The position numbers were made by a program, and so were the translations under genes. This document shows positions 7,809 through 15,432 of a stretch of DNA of 45,673 nt, in pieces; within the stretch, counting starts at the first letter, position 1, and every line of letters begins with the position of its first letter. Under the pieces are notes generated by a model. The model saw only the letters and a program-made list of their open reading frames with translations. It ran no database searches and had not been told where the DNA came from. The stretch is from an uncultured Alphaproteobacteria bacterium (GTDB lineage Bacteria > Pseudomonadota > Alphaproteobacteria > Thalassobaculales > Thalassobaculaceae): positions 1-45,673 of the forward strand of contig CALMRI010000046.1 in NCBI GenBank assembly GCA_937776645.1, written 5' to 3'.

Positions 7809-9101
7809 ATGAAGTTTGGCCTGCTTTACGAAATGCAGCTTCCGCGTCCTTGGACTGAGGGCGGCGACCATCAACAGATACACGAGGCGATCGACGAGAT
7901 CGAACTCGCCGACAAGCTCGGCTTTGACTATGTCTGGGCTAACGAACATCACTTCCTTGAAGAGTATTCGCATTCCTCGGCGCCGGAGGTGTTTCTTGGC
8001 TGCTGCGCCCGCAATACCAAGAAAATCCGTCTTGGCCATGCGGTTGTGCTTTCACCACCCGGATACAATCAGCCGGCCCGAGTGGCTGAGCGGATCGGCA
8101 CCCTGGATCTGATCTCCAATGGTCGGGTCGACTATGGCACTGGGGAAAGCGCGTCGCGCATGGAATTGGAGGGCTACGGCGTCGACCCGAAGCAAAAGAA
8201 AGCGATGTGGCAGGAATGCACCGAGCAAACAGCCAATATGATGGTGATGGACCCGTATCCCGGTTTTGAGGGTGAATTTTTCACTATGCCGGCACGCAAC
8301 GTCTTGCCAAAGCCGATGCAGAAGCCGCACCCGCCGATCTGGGTCGCCTGTTCCCGGCGCGAGACGATCCACGCCGCTGCCCGTGCCGGGATCGGGGCGC
8401 TGGCATTCGCTTTCGTTGATCCCGCCGAAGCCAGCAAATGGGTCACCGAATACTACGACATCATCAAGTCAGAGGAATGTGTGCCGATCGGCCATTCGGT
8501 GAACGCCAATATAGCCATGTGCACCGGGTTTTCGGTGCACGAGGACGAGGAGGAAGCCAAGCGTCGCGGCGCCGAGGGCTTTCAATATTTCGGCTATAGC
8601 CTTGGTCACTACTATGTCTACGGCCACCACAAGCCCGGCCAGACGAATATCTGGGAGCGTTTCAAGAAAGCTCAGCCCGAGCTTGAGGCGGTCGGCGCCG
8701 GCCGCGGTGTCGGTACGCCGCAGCAGGTACAGGCACATCTGCAGAAATTCGCCGATGTTGGCGTCGATCAGGTGATCTTTATCCAGCAGAGCGGCAAGAA
8801 TCAGCACGCCCATATCTGTGACTCGTTGCGGCTGTTCTCCGACGCGGTGATGCCGCATTTCAAGGCCAATGAGGAAGAGCGTGAACGCAAGAAGATGGCC
8901 GAATTAGCGCCGTTTATCGAAGCGGCCCTGGCCCGCAAGAAAAAGATGGCGCCGATGACGCTGGGGGAAACCCCGGTCGTTGTCGCCTATGGCAGCAATA
9001 TCCTACAGACAACCCAAGACAGTGATGCCAAGTCGAGCCATCACGCCGCGGCCGACATCATGATGCCGTTGCAAGACCCGTTAAGCCCGGCGGCGGAGTA
9101 A
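7809..9101 (+). CDS. LLM-class (luciferase-like) flavin-dependent oxidoreductase
   Basis: A protein of 430 residues starting MKFGLLYEMQLPRPW. It has the bacterial-luciferase TIM-barrel signatures GFDYVWANEHHF, IRLGHAVVLSPP, NPARVAERIGTLD-like QPARVAERIGTLD, and GRVDYGTGESASRMELEGYG. Members use reduced FMN or F420 as monooxygenases or dehydrogenases. GGAGG lies about ten bases before the ATG at 7809; a GTG at 7800 is possible but poorer. The C-terminus is longer than usual, with a charged stretch (EEERERKKMAELAP) and a tail of about 70 residues. The next gene in the same direction encodes an HdrB-like iron-sulfur protein, which may supply electrons. The substrate is unknown. Confidence 0.9.
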   Translation: MKFGLLYEMQLPRPWTEGGDHQQIHEAIDEIELADKLGFDYVWANEHHFLEEYSHSSAPEVFLGCCARNTKKIRLGHAVVLSPPGYNQPARVAERIGTLDLISNGRVDYGTGESASRMELEGYGVDPKQKKAMWQECTEQTANMMVMDPYPGFEGEFFTMPARNVLPKPMQKPHPPIWVACSRRETIHAAARAGIGALAFAFVDPAEASKWVTEYYDIIKSEECVPIGHSVNANIAMCTGFSVHEDEEEAKRRGAEGFQYFGYSLGHYYVYGHHKPGQTNIWERFKKAQPELEAVGAGRGVGTPQQVQAHLQKFADVGVDQVIFIQQSGKNQHAHICDSLRLFSDAVMPHFKANEEERERKKMAELAPFIEAALARKKKMAPMTLGETPVVVAYGSNILQTTQDSDAKSSHHAAADIMMPLQDPLSPAAE

Positions 9102-9241
9102 AGCCGCCTCGGCGCGGTGAGCTTGGGTCTCGCGGCGGTACGCTAGTGCCCCGAATCCGAAGCTCGTATTACTAAATCTAGGAACTCGCCGGACTGTGGG
9201 GATATACTAGCGCGACCGAACTTCTTACCGAAGGGGTTGAG

Positions 9242-10573
9242 ATGGCCGATGCTGCCGAGCAATTTCTGGCGTCCCTGGATTCGCGGGTGGACGAGATTCT
9301 TAACGCCTGCACCGCTTGCGGCGCCTGCGCAGCGGTCTGTCCAACCCCAAACGTGGCCGGTATCGACGCCTCCGACCCGCAGGCGCTGGCGGCGGGGGTG
9401 CTTGACGTCTTGCGGGGCGACACCGGTCCCGAGAATTCCGAGCAATGGGCCACGCTGTGCTGTGGCAGTGGATTCTGCCTGACGGTCTGCGAGCATGGCG
9501 TCAACCCGCGTTTCATGCTGACTATGGCGCGGCGGGTGATGACCGCCCGCACCGCCGAGGATGAGCGCCGGGTCGCCGGCAAAGCGGCGTTCCAGAAGAT
9601 GAGCCGGGGGGTCCGCGTTCTCTCACGGCTCAGCATGCCGCCGGCGCTGCTGGAGCGGCTCAGCCCGCGCTCGCATCCGGAACGCGACGAGCCGCCGGAT
9701 CTGGTATTCTACACCGGCTGTAACATGCTGAAGACGCCGCATATCGGGCTGTTATGCCTCGATGTGTTGGAGCGACTTGGCATTACCTATGAAGTGCATG
9801 GCGGCCCCGGCAGCTGTTGCGGCATCCTGCAGTCCCGACCCGGCGACACCGCCAATGCCGGGCGTCAGGCCCTCAGTACCTTGGATAAACTAGCCCAATC
9901 GAAAACCTCGCAGGTGCTCTCCTGGTGCCCGACCTGTCAGATCCAGTTCAGCGAAACCGCGATCCCGGTTTACCAGGAGCAGACCGGGGTGGCCCTGGAC
10001 ATGACGCTGTTCCCGGTGTTTCTCGCCAGCCAGCTTGATCGTCTGCGCCCGCATATGACGCGCCCGGTGAACAAACGTGTAGCAATCTATGAATTCGCCG
10101 GTGGCCTGGGGGTCGTGGAGGCGATCAAGACACTTCTCACGGCGATCCCGGGACTGGAAGTGGTCGAGTTAGGCGTCGCAAGCATTGGTTATACCGGTAT
10201 TGCGCTGGCTCCTCTTGGCGATTATCACAAGAATACGATGGCGAAGGGCCTGAAAGCCGCCGAGGACGCGAGGGTCGATACCTTTGTCGGAATTTATCAC
10301 TCCGACCACCGGGAATTCGCCGGCCACGAGACCGCTTGGCCCTTCGAGACGGCGAATTACATGGAGTTGATCGGCGAAAGCATGGGGGTTGAGCAACCGG
10401 ATATGTTCAAACAGCTCAAGCAAATGGGCGACGCCGATGCCGTCCTGGCTGCCTCGCTCGACCTGATCGAGGCGCATGGCCTGGATCTGGAAAAAGTTCG
10501 CGGCGTGGTACTATCCGACATGCTCGGCGATCAAATGCTCCCCATCGACCGGAGCCTGCACCCGGCGGAATGA
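9242..10573 (+). CDS. HdrB/GlpC-like iron-sulfur protein with degenerate second CCG domain
   Basis: A protein of 443 residues. The N-terminus has a ferredoxin-type motif (Cys 23, 26, 29, 33: CTACGACAAVCP) and a second cluster motif (Cys 73/74, 79, 83: CCGSGFCLTVCEHG). A cysteine-rich CCG domain follows, with Cys 160, CCG at 192-194 and CPTC at 229-232, as in HdrB and GlpC. The second CCG domain keeps its fold-like spacing but has lost its cysteines. The usual Cys-containing positions read YEFAGGLG (283-290), VASIGYTG (312-319) and YHSDHREFA (352-360). It probably passes electrons in the cytoplasm or at the membrane face, perhaps to the flavoenzyme upstream. The partner is not proven. Confidence 0.8.
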   Translation: MADAAEQFLASLDSRVDEILNACTACGACAAVCPTPNVAGIDASDPQALAAGVLDVLRGDTGPENSEQWATLCCGSGFCLTVCEHGVNPRFMLTMARRVMTARTAEDERRVAGKAAFQKMSRGVRVLSRLSMPPALLERLSPRSHPERDEPPDLVFYTGCNMLKTPHIGLLCLDVLERLGITYEVHGGPGSCCGILQSRPGDTANAGRQALSTLDKLAQSKTSQVLSWCPTCQIQFSETAIPVYQEQTGVALDMTLFPVFLASQLDRLRPHMTRPVNKRVAIYEFAGGLGVVEAIKTLLTAIPGLEVVELGVASIGYTGIALAPLGDYHKNTMAKGLKAAEDARVDTFVGIYHSDHREFAGHETAWPFETANYMELIGESMGVEQPDMFKQLKQMGDADAVLAASLDLIEAHGLDLEKVRGVVLSDMLGDQMLPIDRSLHPAE

Positions 10574-10611
10574 GGTCGGGGGAGGCGTGGCATTCCCCCA
10601 TCCCCCACCGC

Positions 10612-10662
10612 CGTCATCCCGGCGCATGCCGGGACGCATTCCGCTGTCTTATGCGGATGACG
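10612..10662. repeat. REP-like palindromic element
   Basis: An outer 8-base inverted repeat, CGTCATCC at 10612-10619 and GGATGACG at 10655-10662, encloses a perfect hairpin (CCCGGC-GCAT-GCCGGG, 10618-10633) and a weaker CCGC/GCGG pair (10641-10644 and 10653-10656). Some bases are shared between the stems, so they are alternatives in part. A related piece (CATGCGCCGGGATGGC) occurs near 10729-10744. This looks like the dispersed GTCATCCCGG-type intergenic repeats common in alphaproteobacterial genomes. It has no T-run, so it is not a typical intrinsic terminator. The rest of 10574-10785 holds no gene. Confidence 0.5.
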
Positions 10663-10785
10663 GACCGTCGGTCATTTTGGCGATTATCGCGATCCACCAG
10701 TCTACCGGCTGGCGGAATGGGTCTCGTCATGCGCCGGGATGGCAGATGTATTGGGATCCGTGGCTAGTGGAGAGGCGTAAACGCC

Positions 10786-11475
10786 TTACCCCTCGATAAT
10801 CAGCTTGGCCAAGGCGTCCGGTTCGCTGAGCATCGGATAGTGACCGGTGACCAACTCATGCCAGCTTGCCCCTAAAGTATCGGCGGCGCGGCGTTGATGG
10901 GCTTGCGGCGGGTTGATGCTGTTGGTGCAATAGATCACCGAGGCGGTCCATTTTTGCGACCAGAATTTCTTCAGTTCGACCGGGTCGCGCATGCAGGCGA
11001 TCGGTTGCATGGTGTAGCGTTCCGTTGCCCAGGTGCGGATCGGTTCTTCAAGATCCTTGAACAACCGGCCGACGACGTCCGAGCGCGGTGGACCGGAGCC
11101 AAGATCAGTGTTGATAGCGGTCTTGCGATCGACGAAGTCGGGAATCCGTTCGCCATCCTGGAGCGCCAGGGCGTCGGCAAAGACCAGGCGGCCGACCCGC
11201 TCGCGCGCCAGTTCCGCCGCCTTGGCCATGACCATGCCGCCGGCACTGGTGCCGACGAGCACCGCGTCCTGGATGTCCTCGTAGAACAACAGGTTGGCGA
11301 TTTCGTCGCCATGGGTCTCGGTGGTGATCCCGGCGCGCAGCTGATGGCTGCGTTCGGCGCACCCCTCTAGGGTTGGGGCGTAGACGGTGTGGCCGGCGGC
11401 GCGCAGAACTTTCGCTGTGGGTTGCCAGACCCAGCCACCCTGGTAGGCGCCGTGTATCAGCACGATGGTTGCCAT
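10786..11475 (-). CDS. Alpha/beta hydrolase (esterase-like)
   Basis: A cytoplasmic protein of 229 residues beginning MATIVLIHGAYQGGWVWQPT. The oxyanion region is HGAYQGGW, the nucleophile elbow GTSAGG has Ser77, and the general-base His is about residue 212 (TGHYPMLSEPDAL). The overall pattern resembles the salicylate/pheophorbide-type esterase and hydroxynitrile-lyase-like group. The ATG at 11475 has GGAGG ten bases upstream. The gene follows the dehydrogenase on the same strand with a gap of only four bases, so the two form an operon. A small perfect inverted repeat (AGGCGT-AA-ACGCCT, 10773-10786) abuts the stop codon. The substrate is unknown. Confidence 0.88.
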   Translation of the reverse strand: MATIVLIHGAYQGGWVWQPTAKVLRAAGHTVYAPTLEGCAERSHQLRAGITTETHGDEIANLLFYEDIQDAVLVGTSAGGMVMAKAAELARERVGRLVFADALALQDGERIPDFVDRKTAINTDLGSGPPRSDVVGRLFKDLEEPIRTWATERYTMQPIACMRDPVELKKFWSQKWTASVIYCTNSINPPQAHQRRAADTLGASWHELVTGHYPMLSEPDALAKLIIEG

Positions 11476-11479
11476 GATG

Positions 11480-12376
11480 TTATTTCCTCCCGACGACGCT
11501 GACATCGGCCAGCTGTTCATAGATTTTTATAACCGCGCTTGAGTCCAGTTTATTCAGACCCGCTGTTCGCGCCATCTGATAGACTTGCTGACTGACATTG
11601 GCCATCAAGGTAGGCACGCCGATATCCTTGGCATAGGCGGTGATCAGTTCCTGGTCCTTGTAGACGATGTCCATGGTGCCGCCGGGCTCGAAATCGCCCG
11701 ACATGATCCGCGGCACCCGGAAATCCACCGCCGCGCTGTCACCCGAGCTTACCTTCAGCACGTCATACATGGTTTGTAGGCCGATCCCGGATTTAGCGCC
11801 GATGGTCAGCCCTTCGATCAAGGTGATGGTGTTGGTGATGCCGAGCATGTTGTTGATCAGTTTCATCACCAATCCTTGCCCTTGTTCGCCGATATGAAAG
11901 GCATGCTCGCCAACCGCATCAAAGATATCCTGGCATTGGGCGAAGATCTCGGCGTCACCGCCGACGATGACCGACAGGGTGCCGGCCTTGGCCTTTGGCG
12001 TTCCGCCGCTGATCGGAGCATCAAGCATGGTGACGCCCATGGTGTTCAACTCTAGCGCCAGGCGCTTGGCGACCAGAGGGTCGATGGTCGACATGCAGAG
12101 TACGATGTTGCCGGTCTCGACGCCCTCGATGATGCCGTCGGCGCCGCAAATTACCGATTCCGCTTGGGCCGTGGTCTCAACCAGACAAATGGTCCGGCGA
12201 CAGGCCTCGGCCACGGCCTTGCTGGAAGACGCGACCTCGGCCCCTGCTGCGACCAGTGGCTCAAGCTTGGCCGGGTCGATGTCGTGGACGACCAATGGGA
12301 TGCCCGCCTTGATCATGTTGAGCGCCATCGGGCCGCCCATGGCCCCGAGGCCGATGAAACCCGTCTTCTCGGTCAT
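11480..12376 (-). CDS. NAD(P)-dependent dehydrogenase, 3-hydroxyisobutyrate dehydrogenase family
   Basis: A protein of 298 residues, normal for the beta-hydroxyacid dehydrogenase family. It has the dinucleotide motif GFIGLGAMGGPM near the N-terminus. The substrate-binding signature DAPISGGTPKAKAGTLSV lies in the middle, and the catalytic Lys is in GLVMKLINNM near residue 170. Family members oxidise 3-hydroxyisobutyrate, tartronate semialdehyde, 6-phosphogluconate or similar acids. The open frame extends to 12415, but the ATG at 12376 has GGGAG upstream and starts directly before the Rossmann fold. It is first in an operon with the alpha/beta hydrolase. The substrate cannot be fixed from sequence. 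Confidence 0.88.
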   Translation of the reverse strand: MTEKTGFIGLGAMGGPMALNMIKAGIPLVVHDIDPAKLEPLVAAGAEVASSSKAVAEACRRTICLVETTAQAESVICGADGIIEGVETGNIVLCMSTIDPLVAKRLALELNTMGVTMLDAPISGGTPKAKAGTLSVIVGGDAEIFAQCQDIFDAVGEHAFHIGEQGQGLVMKLINNMLGITNTITLIEGLTIGAKSGIGLQTMYDVLKVSSGDSAAVDFRVPRIMSGDFEPGGTMDIVYKDQELITAYAKDIGVPTLMANVSQQVYQMARTAGLNKLDSSAVIKIYEQLADVSVVGRK

Positions 12377-12570
12377 GATGTCTCCCAACTGGTTTCGCCT
12401 AGAATTTGATCTCACATGTGGCGCGCGATGGCCTTCACCGGCGGCAACTTGGGGGTTAGTCTAACGGTGAATCCGGCACGCGATAGCGCCGGAAGCGAAA
12501 TATCCGATAGTGGCTGACAGAGGGTCACTGATCCTGGACCTGACACCATTGACTTCAGCGGAGAACAGCC

Positions 12571-13461
12571 ATGCGCAAACCGGTTGAGTTCTATAGCGAG
12601 GGCGTGAAGCTTGATGCAGATCTGTTCCTCCCCGACGGCCTGAAGGCCGGCGAGGTTCGGGCCGGGGTGGTGCTCTGCCATGGCTATACCGGGGTCAAGG
12701 ACCTGTATCTGCCGGATAACGCGGCGGCATTGAACGAGGCCGGCTATGCGGTCTTGACCTTCGACTACAAGGGTTGGGGCAAGAGCGAGGGCAGCCGCAG
12801 CCGTCTGGCGCCGTTCAGTCGCATGGCCGACGTGCTCGCCGCCGTCACCTATCTCGGCATCCAACCGGAGGTCGACAAGGAACAGATCGGCATCTACGGC
12901 ACTAGCTATGGCTGCGCTACGGTGGTCTACGCGGCTGCCATAGACGAGCGGATAAAATGCACGGTCGGCGTTGTTGGCATGGGCCATGGCGGGCGCTGGA
13001 TGCGGAGTGTGCGAAGGCCGGATGAGTGGTTCGATCTGCTGGACCGCTCCGAGGCGGATCGTGAGCAACGGGTGGTTACCGGTGAGTCTGAGTTCGTCGC
13101 CCGCGAGGAAGTGCTGTTGCCGGATCGCCAATCGGCGACGCTGGCGGCGGCGGCACGGGCCGGCAACCCGAACGCGGTTGGTAAGATCCCGTTGGAATTT
13201 ATCGACGAGACCCTGCAATTCCATCCCGAGTGGGTGGTCGACAAGATCGCGCCGCGTCCACTTTTGCTGATTTCCGCAGGCAATGACCGCTTAGTGCCGC
13301 CGGAAGATTGCCAGATCCTGTTTGACAAGGCCCTGGAGCCGAAGAAGCTCGTGACCGTCCCCGGCTACGGCCATTACGAGGTCTATGTCAAACCAGCCTT
13401 CGATGCGGTCATGGACGAGACTGTCGCCTGGTTCACCCAATACATGCCGCCGCGTCCGTGA
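12571..13461 (+). CDS. Alpha/beta hydrolase (dienelactone hydrolase/peptidase-S9-like)
   Basis: A cytoplasmic protein of 296 residues. The HGYTG loop lies at 37-41, the nucleophile elbow is GTSYG with Ser112, the acid is in SAGNDRLVPP (Asp239) and the base in GYGHYEVY (His268). All three catalytic residues are therefore present in the right order. A GGAG sits about seven bases before the ATG. The stop overlaps a possible GTG start of the GAF-domain gene that follows, so the two are probably co-transcribed. It faces away from the dehydrogenase gene across a 194-base gap (12377-12570) in which I see no gene. The ester or acyl substrate is unknown. Confidence 0.9.
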   Translation: MRKPVEFYSEGVKLDADLFLPDGLKAGEVRAGVVLCHGYTGVKDLYLPDNAAALNEAGYAVLTFDYKGWGKSEGSRSRLAPFSRMADVLAAVTYLGIQPEVDKEQIGIYGTSYGCATVVYAAAIDERIKCTVGVVGMGHGGRWMRSVRRPDEWFDLLDRSEADREQRVVTGESEFVAREEVLLPDRQSATLAAAARAGNPNAVGKIPLEFIDETLQFHPEWVVDKIAPRPLLLISAGNDRLVPPEDCQILFDKALEPKKLVTVPGYGHYEVYVKPAFDAVMDETVAWFTQYMPPRP

Positions 13462-13481
13462 GGGGCGGCGGGGATTTTCCG

Positions 13482-13985
13482 ATGGCTGAGCCGGACTGGC
13501 GGCCGCCGACCCCCGGTGACTTTACCGGCGCGGCCAATTTTGCGGCGCTTGGCGACAGGTTAGTCGATATTCTGTCGCCGAAGATTAATTTCCAGCGCTT
13601 CAATATCGGTCTGATCGATCTTGCCGACCATATGTTCGTCGACGCCTATGTGAGCGGCCGGAACGTCGCCGGCCGCGCTACCGGACATCGCCGGACCTTG
13701 GACGGCACCGTGGTCGAGGCCGCTATTGCTGCCGGTGAGGGGGTCTTTGTCGGCGGTGATGTCGATGCTCTATTAGCACGTTTTCCCCGGTTCGGGCCAG
13801 TAATCGAGAGCGGGATGCGCGCGATGTTGGCGGCGCCGCTGCGGTATGAGGGATCGGTGGTGGCCTCGCTGGTGCTGGCCTCCGTGGACCCGGACGCTTT
13901 TGACCAAGCGGCGCTGGATCTGGTCAACCGGGTCGGCGCGGCAGCTGTTGGTTGGATCGTCGACTTGCGCGCCGGGATCGGCTGA
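13482..13985 (+). CDS. GAF-domain protein
   Basis: A small soluble protein of 167 residues from the ATG at 13482. It could also start at GTG 13458, overlapping the previous stop by four bases. It looks like a single stand-alone GAF fold: RLVDILSPKINFQRFNIGLID, then a middle segment DGTVVEAAIAAGEGVFVGG, and AMLAAPLRYEGSVVASLVLA near the end, which is the typical GAF strand. No output domain is attached. GAF domains bind small ligands or mediate dimerisation. Its job is unclear, but coupling to the hydrolase gene suggests it senses the same compound or regulates that enzyme. The family assignment is by pattern only. Confidence 0.65.
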   Translation: MAEPDWRPPTPGDFTGAANFAALGDRLVDILSPKINFQRFNIGLIDLADHMFVDAYVSGRNVAGRATGHRRTLDGTVVEAAIAAGEGVFVGGDVDALLARFPRFGPVIESGMRAMLAAPLRYEGSVVASLVLASVDPDAFDQAALDLVNRVGAAAVGWIVDLRAGIG

Positions 13986-14008
13986 GCCCAGACGTTACCG
14001 GGCCGTCT

Positions 14009-15292
14009 CTACTCCGACGGGCGGGGCGGTGTTTCCTTTTCCACCTGGTCTTGGCTTTCGCCCCAAACCCAGAGCACTAACAAGGCGAACAGCCCTTCGG
14101 CGGAAATGATCGCCAGCGCCGCCGAGACGCCAAATTGCTCCGCCATCCAGCCGACATTGAAGAATCCGATCGGGCCGGTGCCGATGCACAGGGTGAGCAC
14201 CCCGAGCACCCGGCTGCGAAATTCCGGGGGCGCGGCGAGATAGGTCAACGTCCCCTGCATGGCGGCGAAACAGGCGCTGGCGATGCCGGTGACCATCAGG
14301 GCCATGGAGACCGAGAAGAAGGAATGATGCGGGCCGCCGGCAACCAGGGTCAAAAGCCCCAGATAGCCGATAGTCGATAAGTTTAACAGAACGCCGCCAA
14401 GATAGATCCGGTGGAAAAATGCTGGTTTCGCCAGAATTGCGATCATCATTGCCCCGATGAACGCCCCCAAGCCCTCCAAGCTTGAAATGACACCCACGTA
14501 GAACGGTGAAAGGCCGAGGACTTCACGGCCGATGATCGGGATCATCGAGGTGAAGGGAAAGCCCCACATGTTGAAGACGATAGTGATGATTAGGATACGT
14601 CTCAGGGGACGGTCACCGATCACGAAGCGGACGCCGCTGGCCAGATCCCGCAGAAACGACGGCGCGGCAGCGGGCGTGATCGTGCCCGGCAGGCGCGCAA
14701 TTAGCATCAGCACTAGGCAGGCGCTGTAAAACATCGCGCTCACTGCGAAGACGCCGAACATGCCTACCGTTTCTAGGACCACGCCGCCGAGCAGTGGGCC
14801 AGCCATTCGGGTAGCGTTTCCGGTTGCAGAATCAAGCCCCATTGCCGCCGAAACATGGCCCCCAGAAAGGTCGCCGAGCAGGCGCCGCCGAATTGGCATA
14901 TCCGTTGCCCAGAATAACCCGCTCAGGATCGAGGCCAGCGCGAGCAACTCATAGGAAAGCTCGCCGGCATGGGCGATGAAGGCCATGCCTACTTGTACGG
15001 TAATGATCATGGTGATCGAGCTGCCGAGCAGAACCTTGCGGCTGATCTGATCCGCGATGACGCCGATCACCGGCCCAAGGAAGGTAAGGGGCAGCATCCA
15101 CATGATTGGGATCGTCGCCACCAGCAGCGGAGACCCGGTGGTCTCGAAGGTATAAACTCCGAATGCGAGCAATTGGAACCAGCGGATAACCCCTGTGAGG
15201 CCGCCAATGAGCCAGATGCAAAGGAAATTCCCATCACGGACCAGAGTGCGGATCGGGGAGGTGGGTGGTTGGTCTTCAACCGGGCTGCTCAC
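14009..15292 (-). CDS. MFS transporter (EntS/DHA3-like exporter)
   Basis: An inner-membrane protein of 427 residues with about 12 hydrophobic segments. The loop 2-3 motif reads GPVIGVIADQISRKVLLG (about 73-90), the MFS motif-A position. The general pattern resembles the DHA3/EntS group of drug and siderophore exporters. The start is a GTG at 15292, because an in-frame stop lies just upstream. This GTG sits in a tandem 10-base duplication (15284-15303). The gene is convergent with the GAF gene and divergent from the HlyD adaptor gene. The two could form a two-part efflux system, though MFS partners of HlyD-type adaptors usually have 14 segments. The substrate is unknown. Confidence 0.85.
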   Translation of the reverse strand: MSSPVEDQPPTSPIRTLVRDGNFLCIWLIGGLTGVIRWFQLLAFGVYTFETTGSPLLVATIPIMWMLPLTFLGPVIGVIADQISRKVLLGSSITMIITVQVGMAFIAHAGELSYELLALASILSGLFWATDMPIRRRLLGDLSGGHVSAAMGLDSATGNATRMAGPLLGGVVLETVGMFGVFAVSAMFYSACLVLMLIARLPGTITPAAAPSFLRDLASGVRFVIGDRPLRRILIITIVFNMWGFPFTSMIPIIGREVLGLSPFYVGVISSLEGLGAFIGAMMIAILAKPAFFHRIYLGGVLLNLSTIGYLGLLTLVAGGPHHSFFSVSMALMVTGIASACFAAMQGTLTYLAAPPEFRSRVLGVLTLCIGTGPIGFFNVGWMAEQFGVSAALAIISAEGLFALLVLWVWGESQDQVEKETPPRPSE

Positions 15293-15303
15293 CGCTGCTC
15301 ACC
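15284..15303. repeat. 10-base tandem duplication at the MFS start codon
   Basis: GCTGCTCACC occurs twice in direct succession (15284-15293 and 15294-15303). Read on the minus strand each copy gives GGTGAGCAGC and so carries a GTG. Only the GTG of the gene-proximal copy opens the MFS reading frame; the other is out of frame. Confidence 0.8.
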
Positions 15304-15432
15304 GTTATCTTCCATGCGTTGTTCGCCCCGGATTTGCCGGCCATATTGATCGATCTGAGGTTTCCTGATAGCGTCATTTTGTCCGAGAGCCGATTGTATT
15401 CCATATATGCCACGCGGAACCAAGAACCGTCG

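Noticed and set aside
10773..10786. Hairpin AGGCGT-AA-ACGCCT as a terminator
   Set aside because: Only six base pairs with a two-base loop and no T-run; too weak to call.
12412..13224. 270-codon open frame on the minus strand
   Set aside because: Opposite a hydrolase with a complete catalytic triad; no motif of its own.
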